This document shows, piece by piece, positions 54,526-63,611 of a stretch of 64,000 nt of DNA. The first letter of the stretch is position 1, and each line of letters starts with the position of its first letter. Origin of the DNA: Streptomyces sp. T12 (GTDB lineage Bacteria > Actinomycetota > Actinomycetes > Streptomycetales > Streptomycetaceae); the NCBI RefSeq assembly GCF_028736035.1, contig NZ_CP117866.1:4278001-4342000 (forward strand). Direction: 5' to 3'. The notes below the pieces were generated by a model, which was not told where the DNA came from, ran no database searches, and was given only the letters and a program-made list of their open reading frames with translations. Both the position numbers and the translations under genes were made by a program.

Positions 54526-55325
54526 CGGTCGTAGACCACCGTCACCGGCGCATGATCCGACCACCGCTCCCCATGCGTCGCCGCCCGCTCGACGTACCCC
54601 TTGAGCGCCTTGGCGGCGAGCCCCGGCGTCGCCACGTGGTAGTCGATGCGCCAGCCGGTGTCGTTGTCGAAGGCGCGCCCGCGGTACGACCACCAGGAGT
54701 ACGGCCCCTCGGTGTCCGGGTGCAGCGACCGTACGACGTCGACGTAGCCGCCGGCGGTGGGGGCGAACACCTCGCCGAACCACTCGCGCTCCTCCGGCAG
54801 GAAACCGGAGTTCTTGGTGTTGCCGCGCCAGTTCTTCAGGTCGGCCTGCTGGTGGGCGATGTTCCAGTCGCCGCAGACGAGGACCTCGCGGCCGTCGGCG
54901 GCGGCGCGCTCGCGCAGGTCCTTCAGATAGGCGAGGAACTCGCCCATGAAGCGAACCTTCTCGTCCTGCCGCTCGGTGCCCACCTCGCCGGAGGGAAGGT
55001 AGAGGGAGGCGACCGTCACACCGGGCAGGTCGGCCTCGACGTAACGCCCGCTGGCGTCGAACACACTCGACCCGAAGCCGACCTGGATGCGGTCGGGCTC
55101 ACGGCGGGTGTAGAGGGAGACGCCGGCGCGCCCCTTGGCGGCCGCGGGCGCGTGCACGACGTGCCAGCCGTCGGGCGTGCGGACGTGCTCGGGCAGCTGC
55201 TGCGGCTCCGCGCGCACCTCCTGCAGGCACAGCACATCGGCTTCGGTGCCGGCGAGCCACTCCACGAAGCCCTTCTTCGCGGCGGCGCGCAGCCCGTTTA
55301 CATTCACAGAGGTCACAGTGAGCAC
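54522..55325 (-). CDS. xth: Exonuclease III / AP endonuclease
   Basis: 267 aa. Endonuclease/exonuclease/phosphatase fold with VNVNGLR at the N-terminus, the catalytic LCLQEVRA, GDWNIAH and the terminal WSDHAPV histidine-aspartate. It repairs abasic sites and trims 3' ends of DNA. The GTG at 55325 has a TATGGT hexamer 6 nt upstream and no ribosome-binding site, so the mRNA is probably leaderless. The stop codon overlaps that of merR (convergent). Confidence 0.94.
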   Translation of the reverse strand: MLTVTSVNVNGLRAAAKKGFVEWLAGTEADVLCLQEVRAEPQQLPEHVRTPDGWHVVHAPAAAKGRAGVSLYTRREPDRIQVGFGSSVFDASGRYVEADLPGVTVASLYLPSGEVGTERQDEKVRFMGEFLAYLKDLRERAAADGREVLVCGDWNIAHQQADLKNWRGNTKNSGFLPEEREWFGEVFAPTAGGYVDVVRSLHPDTEGPYSWWSYRGRAFDNDTGWRIDYHVATPGLAAKALKGYVERAATHGERWSDHAPVTVVYDR

Positions 55326-55331
55326 CCCGGC

Positions 55332-55337
55332 ACCATA
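55332..55337 (-). promoter_or_regulatory. -10 hexamer of xth
   Basis: TATGGT ends 6 nt before the GTG start of the exonuclease, predicting a leaderless mRNA. Confidence 0.5.
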
Positions 55338-55386
55338 CCGGCACACTGGACGTTGTCCGATTCTGGAACCTCTTGATCTTGAATTG

Positions 55387-55413
55387 ATATACGGTAACCT
55401 GCATGCATATACG
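55387..55413 (+). repeat. ATATACG direct repeat astride the GNAT start
   Basis: ATATACG occurs at 55387-55393 and 55407-55413, 20 bp or two helical turns apart in an A/T-rich patch. The second copy lies in the first codons of the acetyltransferase gene; a same-face operator is possible. Confidence 0.5.
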
Positions 55414-55879
55414 TCACGTCTCCTTCGACCACCCCGACGCCCTCAAGCTCAGCGACCAGGTGCAGGCCGAGTACGGCGCCCGCTACGGCGACGACGGCGA
55501 CGCCACGCCCCTCGCCCCGGCGGACTTCGAGCCGCCGAACGGCCTCTACCTGATCGCCTACGACGAGCTCGGCACCCCCGTCGCCTCCGGCGGCTGGCGC
55601 GCCCAGGACGAGAACGGCGAGGGCAACGCGGACGGAGACGCCGAGCTCAAGCGGATGTACGTCGTCGAGCGGATGCGCGGGCGGGGCCTGGCGAGACGCA
55701 TCCTGGCCGCGCTGGAGGAGGACGCGCGTGCGGCCGGCCGCACGCGCATGGTGCTGGAGACCGGCTCCAAGCAGCCCGAGGCGGTGGCGCTGTACACGTC
55801 CAGCGGGTACGAGCCGTGCGAGAAGTTCGGCTACTACCGCTTCCATGAGCTGAGCCTGTGTTTCGCCAAGGCGCTGTGA
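55403..55879 (+). CDS. GNAT-family acetyltransferase
   Basis: 158 aa. The acetyl-CoA binding loop is RMRGRGLARRIL (about residues 92-103) with the usual ALYTSSGYEP near the end. Substrate unknown. No ribosome-binding site precedes the ATG; TATACG/TAACCT lie 2-9 nt upstream, so it may be leaderless or nearly so. It is divergent from xth. Confidence 0.88.
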   Translation: MHIRHVSFDHPDALKLSDQVQAEYGARYGDDGDATPLAPADFEPPNGLYLIAYDELGTPVASGGWRAQDENGEGNADGDAELKRMYVVERMRGRGLARRILAALEEDARAAGRTRMVLETGSKQPEAVALYTSSGYEPCEKFGYYRFHELSLCFAKAL

Positions 55880-55890
55880 GCTCGGGAGGG

Positions 55891-55916
55891 TCAACCGCCC
55901 GCTGAGCGGCGGTTGA
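55891..55916. terminator. Hairpin at the convergent GNAT/MFS ends
   Basis: TCAACCGCC/GGCGGTTGA, a 9-bp stem with an 8-nt loop. It contains the stop codon of the MFS gene, so it is both coding and terminator-like. Confidence 0.5.
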
Positions 55917-57126
55917 TGCGGTACACGTCCCGCACACAGAGGTTGAGGACGGCGGCGGCGACGACCAGACCGGCGCACGCCACCAGCACCGTCCGGTTGT
56001 CCCAGGTGCCGACAGCGAGGGCGGTCAGAAGGTAGCCGAGGGGAATCGCCAGCCGTTCACCGACACTGTTGAACGCACTCAAGCGCCCCAACTCGCCCTG
56101 CGGCACGTGCTGTTGGAAGGCGGTCGACCACGCGACGATCGCCACGTCCAGCCCGACCCCCGCGAGCAGCGCGGCCAACAGCACCCAGGGCAACGGCAGT
56201 CCCCAGCCCATGACGAACAGCGGCGCGGCGAGCGGCATGCCGCCCGCGACGGCCACCGCGAGCAACCGGTACGGCCGCCAGCGCAGACACACCACCGTCC
56301 CGGCCAGCAGCCCCGCCGCGAACGCGCCCTGCACCAGACCCCAGTCGCGCGCCCCCGCGTACCGCTGTGCCGCCACGACGGGCCCGAGCAGCTGGAACCC
56401 CGCCAGCCATGCGGCCACGACGACGGTCCCGGACGCCGTGTAGGTCCACAGCCAGGTCCGCGACCAGAAGCCGGTCCATCCCTGCCGCAGATCGCTCAGG
56501 GCGCCGGTTACGGTGACCGGCGCGTCCAGGCGCAGCCCGAGCAGCAGTACGGCGGCGACGGCGAAGGTGAGCGCGTCCCAGGCCAGTGCCCAGGCCGGGC
56601 CGCTGACCGCGACGACGACTCCGCCGACGGCCGGTCCGAGCACCTTGACGGCGTTGCCCGGCAGCCTGAGCAGGGCGTTGGCCTGCTGCAACTGCTCCAC
56701 GGGGACGATCTGGCCCACGGCGCCCTGAGCGGCGGGCACCGTGAAGGCCATCGCCGTGCCGGATACGAAGCCGCAGACCGCGATGGAGCTCGTCGACGCG
56801 TGCCCCGTGGCGACGATCACAGCGAGCGCCCCCTGGGCGGCGGCCGCCAGCAGATTGCCGAGGAAGAGCATCCGGCTCCGGGACAACCGGTCCGCGAGCA
56901 CTCCGCCCACGAGAAGGAACACGACGGTCGGCACGGTGTTCGTGGCCAGCACCAGCCCGAGGTCCCCGGCTCCGCCGCCCTCCCCGATCACGGAGTAGGC
57001 GAGCGCGAGGGGCGCCATGGCGGACCCGGTGGCGGAGACGAGATTGGCCCACAGGAACCGCCGGAAGGCCACGCTCCGCAACGGCGCCGTACGCGAGGCC
57101 GGTAACGCTGCGGCGGCCTTCTCCAC
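55891..57126 (-). CDS. MFS transporter (EntS/MFS_3-like exporter)
   Basis: 411 aa, about twelve membrane spans. The N-terminal FRRFLWANLVSATGSAMAPLALAYSV and the loop GGVLADRLSRSRMLFLGN are typical of the MFS_3 exporters that secrete siderophores or drugs. The GTG at 57126 is preferred to longer starts because GAGGGGGAGC lies just upstream. It stands 54 bp beyond the terminator of the tRNA gene. Confidence 0.9.
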   Translation of the reverse strand: MEKAAAALPASRTAPLRSVAFRRFLWANLVSATGSAMAPLALAYSVIGEGGGAGDLGLVLATNTVPTVVFLLVGGVLADRLSRSRMLFLGNLLAAAAQGALAVIVATGHASTSSIAVCGFVSGTAMAFTVPAAQGAVGQIVPVEQLQQANALLRLPGNAVKVLGPAVGGVVVAVSGPAWALAWDALTFAVAAVLLLGLRLDAPVTVTGALSDLRQGWTGFWSRTWLWTYTASGTVVVAAWLAGFQLLGPVVAAQRYAGARDWGLVQGAFAAGLLAGTVVCLRWRPYRLLAVAVAGGMPLAAPLFVMGWGLPLPWVLLAALLAGVGLDVAIVAWSTAFQQHVPQGELGRLSAFNSVGERLAIPLGYLLTALAVGTWDNRTVLVACAGLVVAAAVLNLCVRDVYRINRRSAGG

Positions 57127-57184
57127 GCTCCCCCTCAAGACGCTGGCTCTTGGAATCAACCTTGGGAACAGACCAGGAAACAAC

Positions 57185-57222
57185 AAAGATCCCGCCCGAT
57201 CAACCGATCGGACGGGATCTTT
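57185..57222 (-). terminator. Intrinsic terminator of the tRNA-Ala gene
   Basis: AAAGATCCCG/CGGGATCTTT (10 bp) continues past one mismatch into CCGATC/GATCGG, closing on AACC. On the minus strand a T-rich tail (TTTGTTGTTT) follows, so this is a classical Rho-independent terminator, 33 bp past the tRNA. Confidence 0.85.
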
Positions 57223-57255
57223 CAACTCCCAAGTTCCCTTGGAAAGTTGTTGCGG

Positions 57256-57329
57256 TGGACCTGAGGGGATTTGAACCCCTGGCCCCCTCGATGCGAACGA
57301 GGTGCGCTACCGGACTGCGCCACAGGCCC
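57256..57329 (-). tRNA. tRNA-Ala (anticodon CGC)
   Basis: 74 nt. Acceptor stem GGGCCTG/CAGGTCC includes the G3:U70 wobble that marks alanine tRNAs, with discriminator A73. The anticodon stem CCTCG/CGAGG closes on the loop TTCGCAT, giving anticodon CGC, which reads the GCG codon. The T loop GGTTCAAATCC is normal. The 3' CCA is not encoded. A strong terminator follows. Confidence 0.95.
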
Positions 57330-57398
57330 TTGCAACGAGTGAAACTTTAGCACCCCGATCGGCCTGCTTGGAAATCCGTTCCCCGCCCGGACCGGTGG

Positions 57399-58721
57399 CT
57401 ACTCGTTCGCCGCGCGCGGGCGGTCGCCGTCCTCGTACTGGTCGAACAACGGCGTACGGCCCCGCTCGCGCGCCCGGCGGGCGGAAGCGGCGCGGCGGGC
57501 GTCGCTACGACCGCCCCCCTCGGCCTTGTCCTCGTCGCGAGCCGCCTCGTCCGACTCAGCGCCCCGCGCGGAACCGTCCCGAGGCGCACCCTCGCGAGCC
57601 GCACCGTCCCGCCTCGCACCGTCCCGCCTCGCACCGGCGGAAGCAGAGCCTGCCTCGGCCCCCGCGTCCCGGTCCCGCCCGACGGAGCTCGACCGTGCCG
57701 AGCTCCACGCGTCCGGCGCGCCGAGATCCACGTCGGAGGTGGCCCGCGGAGCGACCGGCGCGGTCACATACGTCGGCAACGGCACCGGCACCGGCTCCCA
57801 GCTGTCCCCGTGCCCGGGCCGCCGCTGCCGCTCGCGCTGCTGGTCGACCCACTCGGCGTGATCGGTCTGCTCGACGAGGGCGCGCCGGTCCGCGGCGAGC
57901 GCGGACATCCCGGTGTCCGTACCTGGTTCGGGCCTCTCGTCGGGCTCGTCGATCCCGGCACCGGTGTCGGCGGTGCCGCGCCGGCGGGACTGGCGCGCAT
58001 GCTCGCGCAGCCGCTGCGCGGCGACCTCGGCGCTGCGCCGGTCCATCTGGTAGGCGAACCGGCGGCGCTCCTGGGAGCGCAGATACGCGATGTACCCGCT
58101 GAGCATCACGGCGGGAACGCCGGGCGCCCACAGGAACGCGAGCCCGCCGACCGCGGCGACGATCGCGCCGAGCGTGAAGGCGAGGAAGAGGACGACGGTG
58201 GTGCGTCTACGGCGCGCCAGCACCTTCAAGCGCCGCGCCCGTGCCGCGGCCGCCTCGTCCGAAGGGGGACGCCGGGCCGCGGGCACGCGCTTGCGCGCCT
58301 TGTCCGCCGGACCGGAGCCCGGTTCGGGCACGGATGCGTTGGCGCGTTCCGGTGCCTGCTTGGGCGCTGGTACGCGGGGGGATTCACGCGCCGGCTCCGG
58401 GCGCTCCGGTGCCGGGGCCTGAACCGCCGCCTGGGTCTGCGGACGGGTCGGAGGCATGGCGAAGGCCCGGACGTCCACCGACTCGGTGACGTCGCCCGGG
58501 TCATCGGCGCTGGGCTCCCCCTCGTCGGTGGAGCGCGCGCGCAGGTCCTTGGCGTACCGGCGCTCCATCCCCGCCCGTCCGGACAGCAACCGGATGGCTG
58601 TGCTGAAGCGTTCCGTCGGACGGGCCTCGTTCAGCTCGTCCTGCCTACGGAGCCACATCGGCACCAAGTAGGCGGCCCAGGCCCCGACAATGACTGCGTA
58701 GATGAGGCCGCTGCTGCTCAC
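57399..58721 (-). CDS. sepX: SepX/GlpR-like divisome membrane protein
   Basis: 440 aa. TM1 lies at residues 6-23 (LIYAVIVGAWAAYLVPMW), then a Pro/Ala/Arg-rich region to about 160, two TMs in the middle (about 175-215), and a long Arg/Asp/Ala-rich disordered tail with RRDGA-type repeats. This layout, and the rimJ-moeA-galU-ligase neighbourhood, fit the protein called SepX in Streptomyces (required for normal septation and spore formation) and GlpR in corynebacteria (membrane receptor of the MoeA-like protein Glp). The name is from recollection of those reports. GTG start, predicted leaderless. Confidence 0.78.
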   Translation of the reverse strand: MSSSGLIYAVIVGAWAAYLVPMWLRRQDELNEARPTERFSTAIRLLSGRAGMERRYAKDLRARSTDEGEPSADDPGDVTESVDVRAFAMPPTRPQTQAAVQAPAPERPEPARESPRVPAPKQAPERANASVPEPGSGPADKARKRVPAARRPPSDEAAAARARRLKVLARRRRTTVVLFLAFTLGAIVAAVGGLAFLWAPGVPAVMLSGYIAYLRSQERRRFAYQMDRRSAEVAAQRLREHARQSRRRGTADTGAGIDEPDERPEPGTDTGMSALAADRRALVEQTDHAEWVDQQRERQRRPGHGDSWEPVPVPLPTYVTAPVAPRATSDVDLGAPDAWSSARSSSVGRDRDAGAEAGSASAGARRDGARRDGAAREGAPRDGSARGAESDEAARDEDKAEGGGRSDARRAASARRARERGRTPLFDQYEDGDRPRAANE

Positions 58722-58728
58722 GCCTCAC

Positions 58729-58734
58729 ACGGTA
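58729..58734 (-). promoter_or_regulatory. -10 hexamer of sepX
   Basis: TACCGT ends 7 nt before the GTG start. The 196-bp gap upstream to rimJ is unusually A/T-rich and includes a T7 run at about 58803-58809. Confidence 0.45.
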
Positions 58735-58917
58735 GAGGGGTTTGCGTGAGGCCATCTGCCAATTGAGCCGGTGTGTCGCACGATCTGGCTGATATTTCGA
58801 ACTTTTTTTGTGACCGATGCGATCAGCAGCCCACCGAGGGCGGGAATTTAATGCCCCGAGCCGGTCATCCGGCGATCAATTTCGAACACTTATTCAATTT
58901 CCGGGGCTCCTTCCCGG

Positions 58918-59553
58918 CTACGCGGGATTCCCCTGGGTGTTCTGCGGGTTGGTGTGCGGCGTCTGCTGCGAGCGTGCCCGGTGCCAGCGGCTCAGCAACC
59001 CTTCCGGCACCTCCTCCGCCGTGAGCGCGAAGACGAGATGGTCCCGCCAGGCTCCGTCGATGTGGAGATATCGCGGACGCAGCCCCTCCTCGCGGAATCC
59101 GAGTTTCTCCACGACCCGGCGGCTCGGGCGGTTCTCGGGGCGAATACAGACCTCGATGCGGTGCAGCCCGACGGTGCGGAAACAGTGGTCCACGACGAGC
59201 GCCACGGCGGTCGGCATCACCCCGCGGCCCGCCACCGCCTCGTCCACCCAGTAACCGACGTGCCCCGAACACATCGAGCCCCAGGTGATACCGGCGACCG
59301 TCAACTGCCCGACCAGCCGCCCCTGGTACTCGATGACGAACGGCAGTATCCGGCCCGAGTTCGCCTCGGAGCGCAGATGCCGGACCATCTGACGGTAGGT
59401 CGGCCGGTGGGCGATCGGCCCACTGGGCGTGGGCGGCGGAATGGTCGCCTCCCAGGGGCGCAGCCAGTCCCGGTTGCGCCGGTTGACCTCGCGCCAGGCC
59501 CGTTGGTCGCGCATCTTTATCGGCCGGAGGACGACATCGCCGTCCCCCAGCAC
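58918..59553 (-). CDS. rimJ: RimJ-like ribosomal-protein N-acetyltransferase
   Basis: 211 aa GNAT of the RimJ/RimL type: VVLRPIKMRDQRAWREVN, GQLTVAGITWGSM, the CoA loop EAVAGRGVMPTAVA and IRPENRPSRRVVEKLGF. It may acetylate the N-terminus of a ribosomal protein or another target. The GTG at 59553 is 20 bp after mog. It sits between mog and sepX, as the mycobacterial homologue sits between moeA1 and Rv0996. Confidence 0.87.
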   Translation of the reverse strand: MLGDGDVVLRPIKMRDQRAWREVNRRNRDWLRPWEATIPPPTPSGPIAHRPTYRQMVRHLRSEANSGRILPFVIEYQGRLVGQLTVAGITWGSMCSGHVGYWVDEAVAGRGVMPTAVALVVDHCFRTVGLHRIEVCIRPENRPSRRVVEKLGFREEGLRPRYLHIDGAWRDHLVFALTAEEVPEGLLSRWHRARSQQTPHTNPQNTQGNPA

Positions 59554-59573
59554 GACGGGCCAGGATGGGCTGT

Positions 59574-60074
59574 TCAGCTCGCACCCCCACTGCTGGGTCT
59601 GGGGTGGTCGCCGCCGCGGATCTGGTCGACGGCGTGGATCAGGAGGGGCTCCAGGACGGCCAGGCCGTCCTTCACCCCGCCGCTGGAACCGGGCAGATTG
59701 ACGATCAGCGTCCGCCGCGCGACTCCGGCCAGGCCCCGTGACAGCGCCGCGGTCGGGACCTTCGCTCGGCCGAACGCCCGGATGGCCTCCGCGATGCCCG
59801 GCACCTCGTAGTCGATCACCTCGCGGGTCGCCTCCGGTGTGCGGTCGGTGGGCGAGATGCCGGTGCCGCCCGTGGTCACGATGACGTCGTAACCGGCGTC
59901 GACACCGGCGCGCAGGGCGGCGCCGACCGGGTCACCGTCGGGCACGACCTGCGGCCCCTCGACGTCGAAGCCGAAGCCCTTGAGGCCCTCGGCGATCAGC
60001 GGGCCGCCTTTGTCCTCGTAGATCCCGGCGGCAGCCCGGTTGGAGGCGGTGACGACAAGAGCGCGATACGTCAT
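59574..60074 (-). CDS. mog: Molybdopterin adenylyltransferase (Mog/MoaB)
   Basis: 166 aa. The molybdopterin-binding signature [15 protein letters not shown] (about residues 68-82) and [11 protein letters not shown] (about 136-146) are intact. It adenylates molybdopterin before metal insertion. The ATG overlaps the moaC stop (ATGA). It belongs to a moaC-mog insertion in the divisome locus. Confidence 0.93.
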   Translation of the reverse strand: MTYRALVVTASNRAAAGIYEDKGGPLIAEGLKGFGFDVEGPQVVPDGDPVGAALRAGVDAGYDVIVTTGGTGISPTDRTPEATREVIDYEVPGIAEAIRAFGRAKVPTAALSRGLAGVARRTLIVNLPGSSGGVKDGLAVLEPLLIHAVDQIRGGDHPRPSSGGAS

Positions 60075-60565
60075 GCCCGGCTCCAGTCGCCCGACTTGCC
60101 GCCCGTCTTCTCCTCGACCCGTACGTCCGTGATGACCGCTCCCTTGTCGACCGCCTTGACCATGTCGATCACGGTGAGCGCGGCGACGGAGACGGCGGTG
60201 AGGGCCTCCATCTCGACGCCCGTGCGGTCCGTGGTCTTCACGGTGGCAACGATCTGCACGGCGTCGTCCGCGACCGACAGATCCAGTTTCACACCGGACA
60301 CCGACAACGGGTGGCACAGCGGGATCAGGTCCGGGGTGCGTTTGGCGCCCATGATGCCCGCGATGCGCGCGGTGGCCAGGGCGTCGCCCTTGGGGACGCC
60401 TTCACCGCGCAGCAGCTCGATCACGCGGGGTGAGACGAGGACCCGGCCGCTGGCGCGGGCGGTGCGCGCGGTCACGTCCTTGCCGGAGACGTCGACCATG
60501 CGGGCCGCGCCCGCGTCGTCGATATGCGTGAGTCGGTCCTGCGTGGGTCGGTCCTGCATGCTCAT
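60071..60565 (-). CDS. moaC: Cyclic pyranopterin monophosphate synthase MoaC
   Basis: 164 aa. Conserved [44 protein letters not shown] with the catalytic lysine, and a C-terminal GKSG. It acts with MoaA in the first step of molybdenum-cofactor synthesis; MoaA is not in this window. The ATG at 60565 has no clear ribosome-binding site. Coupled to mog and 86 bp after moeA. Confidence 0.93.
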   Translation of the reverse strand: MSMQDRPTQDRLTHIDDAGAARMVDVSGKDVTARTARASGRVLVSPRVIELLRGEGVPKGDALATARIAGIMGAKRTPDLIPLCHPLSVSGVKLDLSVADDAVQIVATVKTTDRTGVEMEALTAVSVAALTVIDMVKAVDKGAVITDVRVEEKTGGKSGDWSRA

Positions 60566-60651
60566 GCTTGTGTGGCGCTCCCGGTCCGGGCCCGCCGCGG
60601 TGCGGCGCACGGGCCTGCTGTGCGCGACACGGTACCGCGGGCCAGGGCCTC

Positions 60652-61974
60652 TCAGCCGAGCAGGACCACCTCGACCTCGCTGCCGGGCTCGACGCTCACC
60701 ACGTCCTCGGGGACCACGATCAGCGCGTCCGCGTGCGCGAGGGCCGCGATCAGATGGGATCCGGCGCCGCCGACCGGCCGCACCGCGCCATCGGCGTACG
60801 TCCCGCGCAGGAACTGTCGGCGCCCCTTGGGCGAGCTCAGGGCCTCATCCGCCGACAGGGTCGCGGTCGTCCGCGGCCGGTGGACGTCCTCCAGGCCCAT
60901 CAGGGTGCGGATCGCGGGGCGCACGAACAGTTCGAAGGAGACGTACGACGACACGGGGTTGCCCGGGAGCGCGAGCAGCGGGGTGTGGTCGGGGCCGATG
61001 GAGCCGAAGCCCTGGGGCTTGCCGGGCTGCATGGCGAGCTTGCGGAACTCGACGCCGCTGCCGGCCTCGTCCTCGTCGCCGACGTGGGACAGCGCCTCCT
61101 TGACGACGTCGTAGGCCCCGACGCTCACGCCGCCGGTGGTGACCACGAGGTCGGCGCGGACGAGCTGGTCCTCGATGGTGGAGCGCAGGGTCTCGGCGTC
61201 GTCGGCGACGGCGCCCACGCGGTAGGCGATGGCGCCGGCGTCACGGGCCGCGGCGGTGAGGGCGAAGCTGTTGGAGTCGTAGATCTGGCCGCTGCCCAGG
61301 TCCTCGTCGGGCTGGACGAGTTCGCTGCCGGTGGACATGACGACCACGCGCGGGCGGGGGCGTACGCGGACCGTGCCGCGGCCGATCGCGGCGAGCAGGG
61401 CGATCTGCGGCGGGCCGAGGACGGTGCCGGCTTCGAGGGCACGGTCGCCGGACTTCACGTCGCTGCCCTTCGCGCGTACGTGCGCGCGTGCCTCGGCCGG
61501 CCGGTAGACGTGCACCTGGCCGTGGGCGCCCTCGGGGGCGAGGCTGCGGGCCTGCATCCCGGTCACCGGGCCCTCGCCGAGGCCGCCGTCGGTCCACTCC
61601 ACCGGCACGACGGTTTCGGCGCCGGGCGGCAGTGGGGCGCCGGTCATGATGCGGGCGGCCTGGCCGGGGCCCACCTGGAGCAGCTCGGCCTGGCCCGCCG
61701 CGACGTCCCCGACGACCTCCAGGACGGCGGGGAACTCCTCGCTCGCGCCCGCGACATCCGCGACCCGCACCGCGTACCCGTCCATGGAGCTGTTGTCGAA
61801 CGGCGGCAGGGACACCGGCACCGTGACGTCCTCGACCAGGACGCAGCCCTGGGCGTCGAGGAGTTGCAGCTCGATGGGTTCGAGGGGGCGGACGGTCGCG
61901 AGGATGTCCTCCAGGTGCTCGTCCACCGACCAGAGGTGGTCCTGGCCGGCGGGGCGGGTCGCGGCGGTGCTCAA
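60652..61974 (-). CDS. MoeA-family protein, probably the divisome factor Glp
   Basis: 440 aa, all four MoeA domains. [13 protein letters not shown] (about residues 58-70), [17 protein letters not shown] (about 280-296) and [17 protein letters not shown] (about 340-356) are present, so molybdate-insertion activity may be retained. The locus order is that of actinobacterial Glp, a gephyrin/MoeA-like protein reported to bind FtsZ and the membrane receptor GlpR/SepX, and a true molybdenum-cofactor role is supported by the moaC and mog genes beside it. The start is TTG at 61974 with GAGGAG about 10 nt upstream, inside the end of galU. Confidence 0.9.
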   Translation of the reverse strand: MSTAATRPAGQDHLWSVDEHLEDILATVRPLEPIELQLLDAQGCVLVEDVTVPVSLPPFDNSSMDGYAVRVADVAGASEEFPAVLEVVGDVAAGQAELLQVGPGQAARIMTGAPLPPGAETVVPVEWTDGGLGEGPVTGMQARSLAPEGAHGQVHVYRPAEARAHVRAKGSDVKSGDRALEAGTVLGPPQIALLAAIGRGTVRVRPRPRVVVMSTGSELVQPDEDLGSGQIYDSNSFALTAAARDAGAIAYRVGAVADDAETLRSTIEDQLVRADLVVTTGGVSVGAYDVVKEALSHVGDEDEAGSGVEFRKLAMQPGKPQGFGSIGPDHTPLLALPGNPVSSYVSFELFVRPAIRTLMGLEDVHRPRTTATLSADEALSSPKGRRQFLRGTYADGAVRPVGGAGSHLIAALAHADALIVVPEDVVSVEPGSEVEVVLLG

Positions 61975-61978
61975 AGTG

Positions 61979-62881
61979 CTACATCTCCTCGGCTACGTAA
62001 CTGCGAAGCCAGGTCCGGAAGTCCGGGCCCAGGTCTTCACGTTCGCATGCGAGTCTGACAATGGCACGCAGATAGTCGCCCCGGTCACCGGTGTCATAGC
62101 GGCGGCCCTTGAAGACGACGCCGTGCACCGGGCCGCCGACCTTCTCGTCCTGCGAGAGCTGCTGGAGGGCGTCGGTGAGCTGGATCTCGCCGCCGCGGCC
62201 CGGCTCCGTCTTGCGCAGTATGTCGAAGATGTGCGGGTCGAGGACGTAACGGCCGATGATCGCGTAGTTCGACGGGGCGTCGGCCGCGGCGGGCTTCTCG
62301 ACGAGGTCGTGCACCTTGACCACGTCGCTGTCCTCGGTGGGGTCCACGGCCGCACAACCGTAGAGATGGATCTGCTCGGGCGCGACCTCCATGAGCGCGA
62401 TGACGCTGCCGCCGCGCTGCTCCTGCACCTCGACCATCCGCTTGAGCAGCGGGTCGCGCGGGTCGATCAGGTCGTCGCCGAGCAGGACGGCGAAGGGCTC
62501 GTGGCCGACGTGCGGGGCGGCGCACAGGACGGCGTGGCCGAGGCCCCTGGGGTCGCCCTGGCGGACGTAGTGCATGGTCGCGAGGTCGCTGGACTCCTGC
62601 ACCTTCGCGAGCCGGCCGGCGTCGCCCTTCTTCTGCAGGGCGGATTCCAGCTCGTAGTTGCGGTCGAAGTGGTCCTCCAGGGGGCGCTTGTTGCGGCCCG
62701 TGATCATGAGGACGTCGTCGAGGCCCGCGGAGACGGCCTCTTCGACCACGTACTGGATCGCCGGCTTGTCGACGACCGGCAGCATCTCCTTGGGAGTGGC
62801 TTTGGTGGCCGGCAGGAAGCGGGTACCGAGGCCCGCTGCGGGGATGACAGCCTTGCTGATCCGAGGGTGCGACTGAGTCAT
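61979..62881 (-). CDS. galU: UTP-glucose-1-phosphate uridylyltransferase
   Basis: 300 aa. Nucleotide-binding signature IPAAGLGTRFLPATKATPKEM (about 13-33, here cut), VEEAVSAG, GDDLIDP and GEIQLTDAL. It makes UDP-glucose for cell-wall polymers and glycogen. ATG at 62881 with TATGGT 7 nt upstream predicts a leaderless mRNA. The moeA/glp start codon lies 4 bp past its stop, so they are one transcript. Divergent from the cyclo-ligase gene. Confidence 0.94.
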   Translation of the reverse strand: MTQSHPRISKAVIPAAGLGTRFLPATKATPKEMLPVVDKPAIQYVVEEAVSAGLDDVLMITGRNKRPLEDHFDRNYELESALQKKGDAGRLAKVQESSDLATMHYVRQGDPRGLGHAVLCAAPHVGHEPFAVLLGDDLIDPRDPLLKRMVEVQEQRGGSVIALMEVAPEQIHLYGCAAVDPTEDSDVVKVHDLVEKPAAADAPSNYAIIGRYVLDPHIFDILRKTEPGRGGEIQLTDALQQLSQDEKVGGPVHGVVFKGRRYDTGDRGDYLRAIVRLACEREDLGPDFRTWLRSYVAEEM

Positions 62882-62888
62882 GCCCGAC

Positions 62889-62894
62889 ACCATA
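62889..62894 (-). promoter_or_regulatory. -10 hexamer of galU
   Basis: TATGGT ends 7 nt before the ATG and starts the presumed galU-moeA-moaC-mog-rimJ transcript; no ribosome-binding site is visible. Confidence 0.55.
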
Positions 62895-62975
62895 TCCGGT
62901 GCCTTTGCAGGGAATCTGAGGCTCCGGTTATTTGGCTCTCATATGAGCGCATTAGGAAGGGTTCGGGAACGACCA

Positions 62976-63596
62976 GTGAGTCACATCGGGCGTCCGGCCG
63001 AGACTGACAAGCGAATGTTGCGGCGAGAGTTCCTCGCGGTGAGAAGCAGGTTGACAGCGGTTGACGTGCAGGTATCGGCGACCGCGCTGGCCGGGCGGGC
63101 ACTGGAGCTGCCCGAGCTGGCGCATGCGCGCACGGTGGCGGCGTACGTCTCCGTGGGCAGTGAACCCGGCACGCTCGCGCTGCTGGACGCACTGCGCGCG
63201 CGGGGCGTGCGCGTCCTGCTGCCCGCCCTCCTGCCCGACAACGACCTCGACTGGGGCGCGTACACCGGAGAGGACTCCCTCGCCCGCGTCCAACACGGCG
63301 GAAAGATGGCCCTCTTCGAGCCCACCGGCGAGCGCCTCGGCCCGGACGCCGTGACCGAGGCCGACGTCGTACTGCTGCCGGGCCTCGCGGTCGACGCGCG
63401 CGGGATGCGCCTGGGGCGCGGCGGAGGGTCGTACGACCGTGTCCTCGCCCGGCTGGAAGGCGCGGGCGCCCATCCCTCGCTCGTGGTGCTGCTGTACGAC
63501 TCCGAGGTCGTCGCACGCGTCCCGGAAGAGCCGCACGACCGGCCGGTGCACGCGGTGGTGACGCCGTCGGGCACGCGCCGTTTCCGGGAGCCCTGA
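62976..63596 (+). CDS. 5-formyltetrahydrofolate cyclo-ligase
   Basis: 206 aa. N-terminal helix KRMLRREFLAVRSRL, the folate and phosphate contacts VLLPGLAVD and the ATP loop LGRGGGSYDR (about residues 150-159). It returns 5-formyl-THF to the active folate pool using ATP. The GTG at 62976 has GGGAA about 8 nt upstream; the ATG at 62943 has none. Divergent from galU, as in mycobacteria. Confidence 0.92.
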   Translation: MSHIGRPAETDKRMLRREFLAVRSRLTAVDVQVSATALAGRALELPELAHARTVAAYVSVGSEPGTLALLDALRARGVRVLLPALLPDNDLDWGAYTGEDSLARVQHGGKMALFEPTGERLGPDAVTEADVVLLPGLAVDARGMRLGRGGGSYDRVLARLEGAGAHPSLVVLLYDSEVVARVPEEPHDRPVHAVVTPSGTRRFREP

Positions 63597-63611
63597 GCCG
63601 CGCTCGGCATG

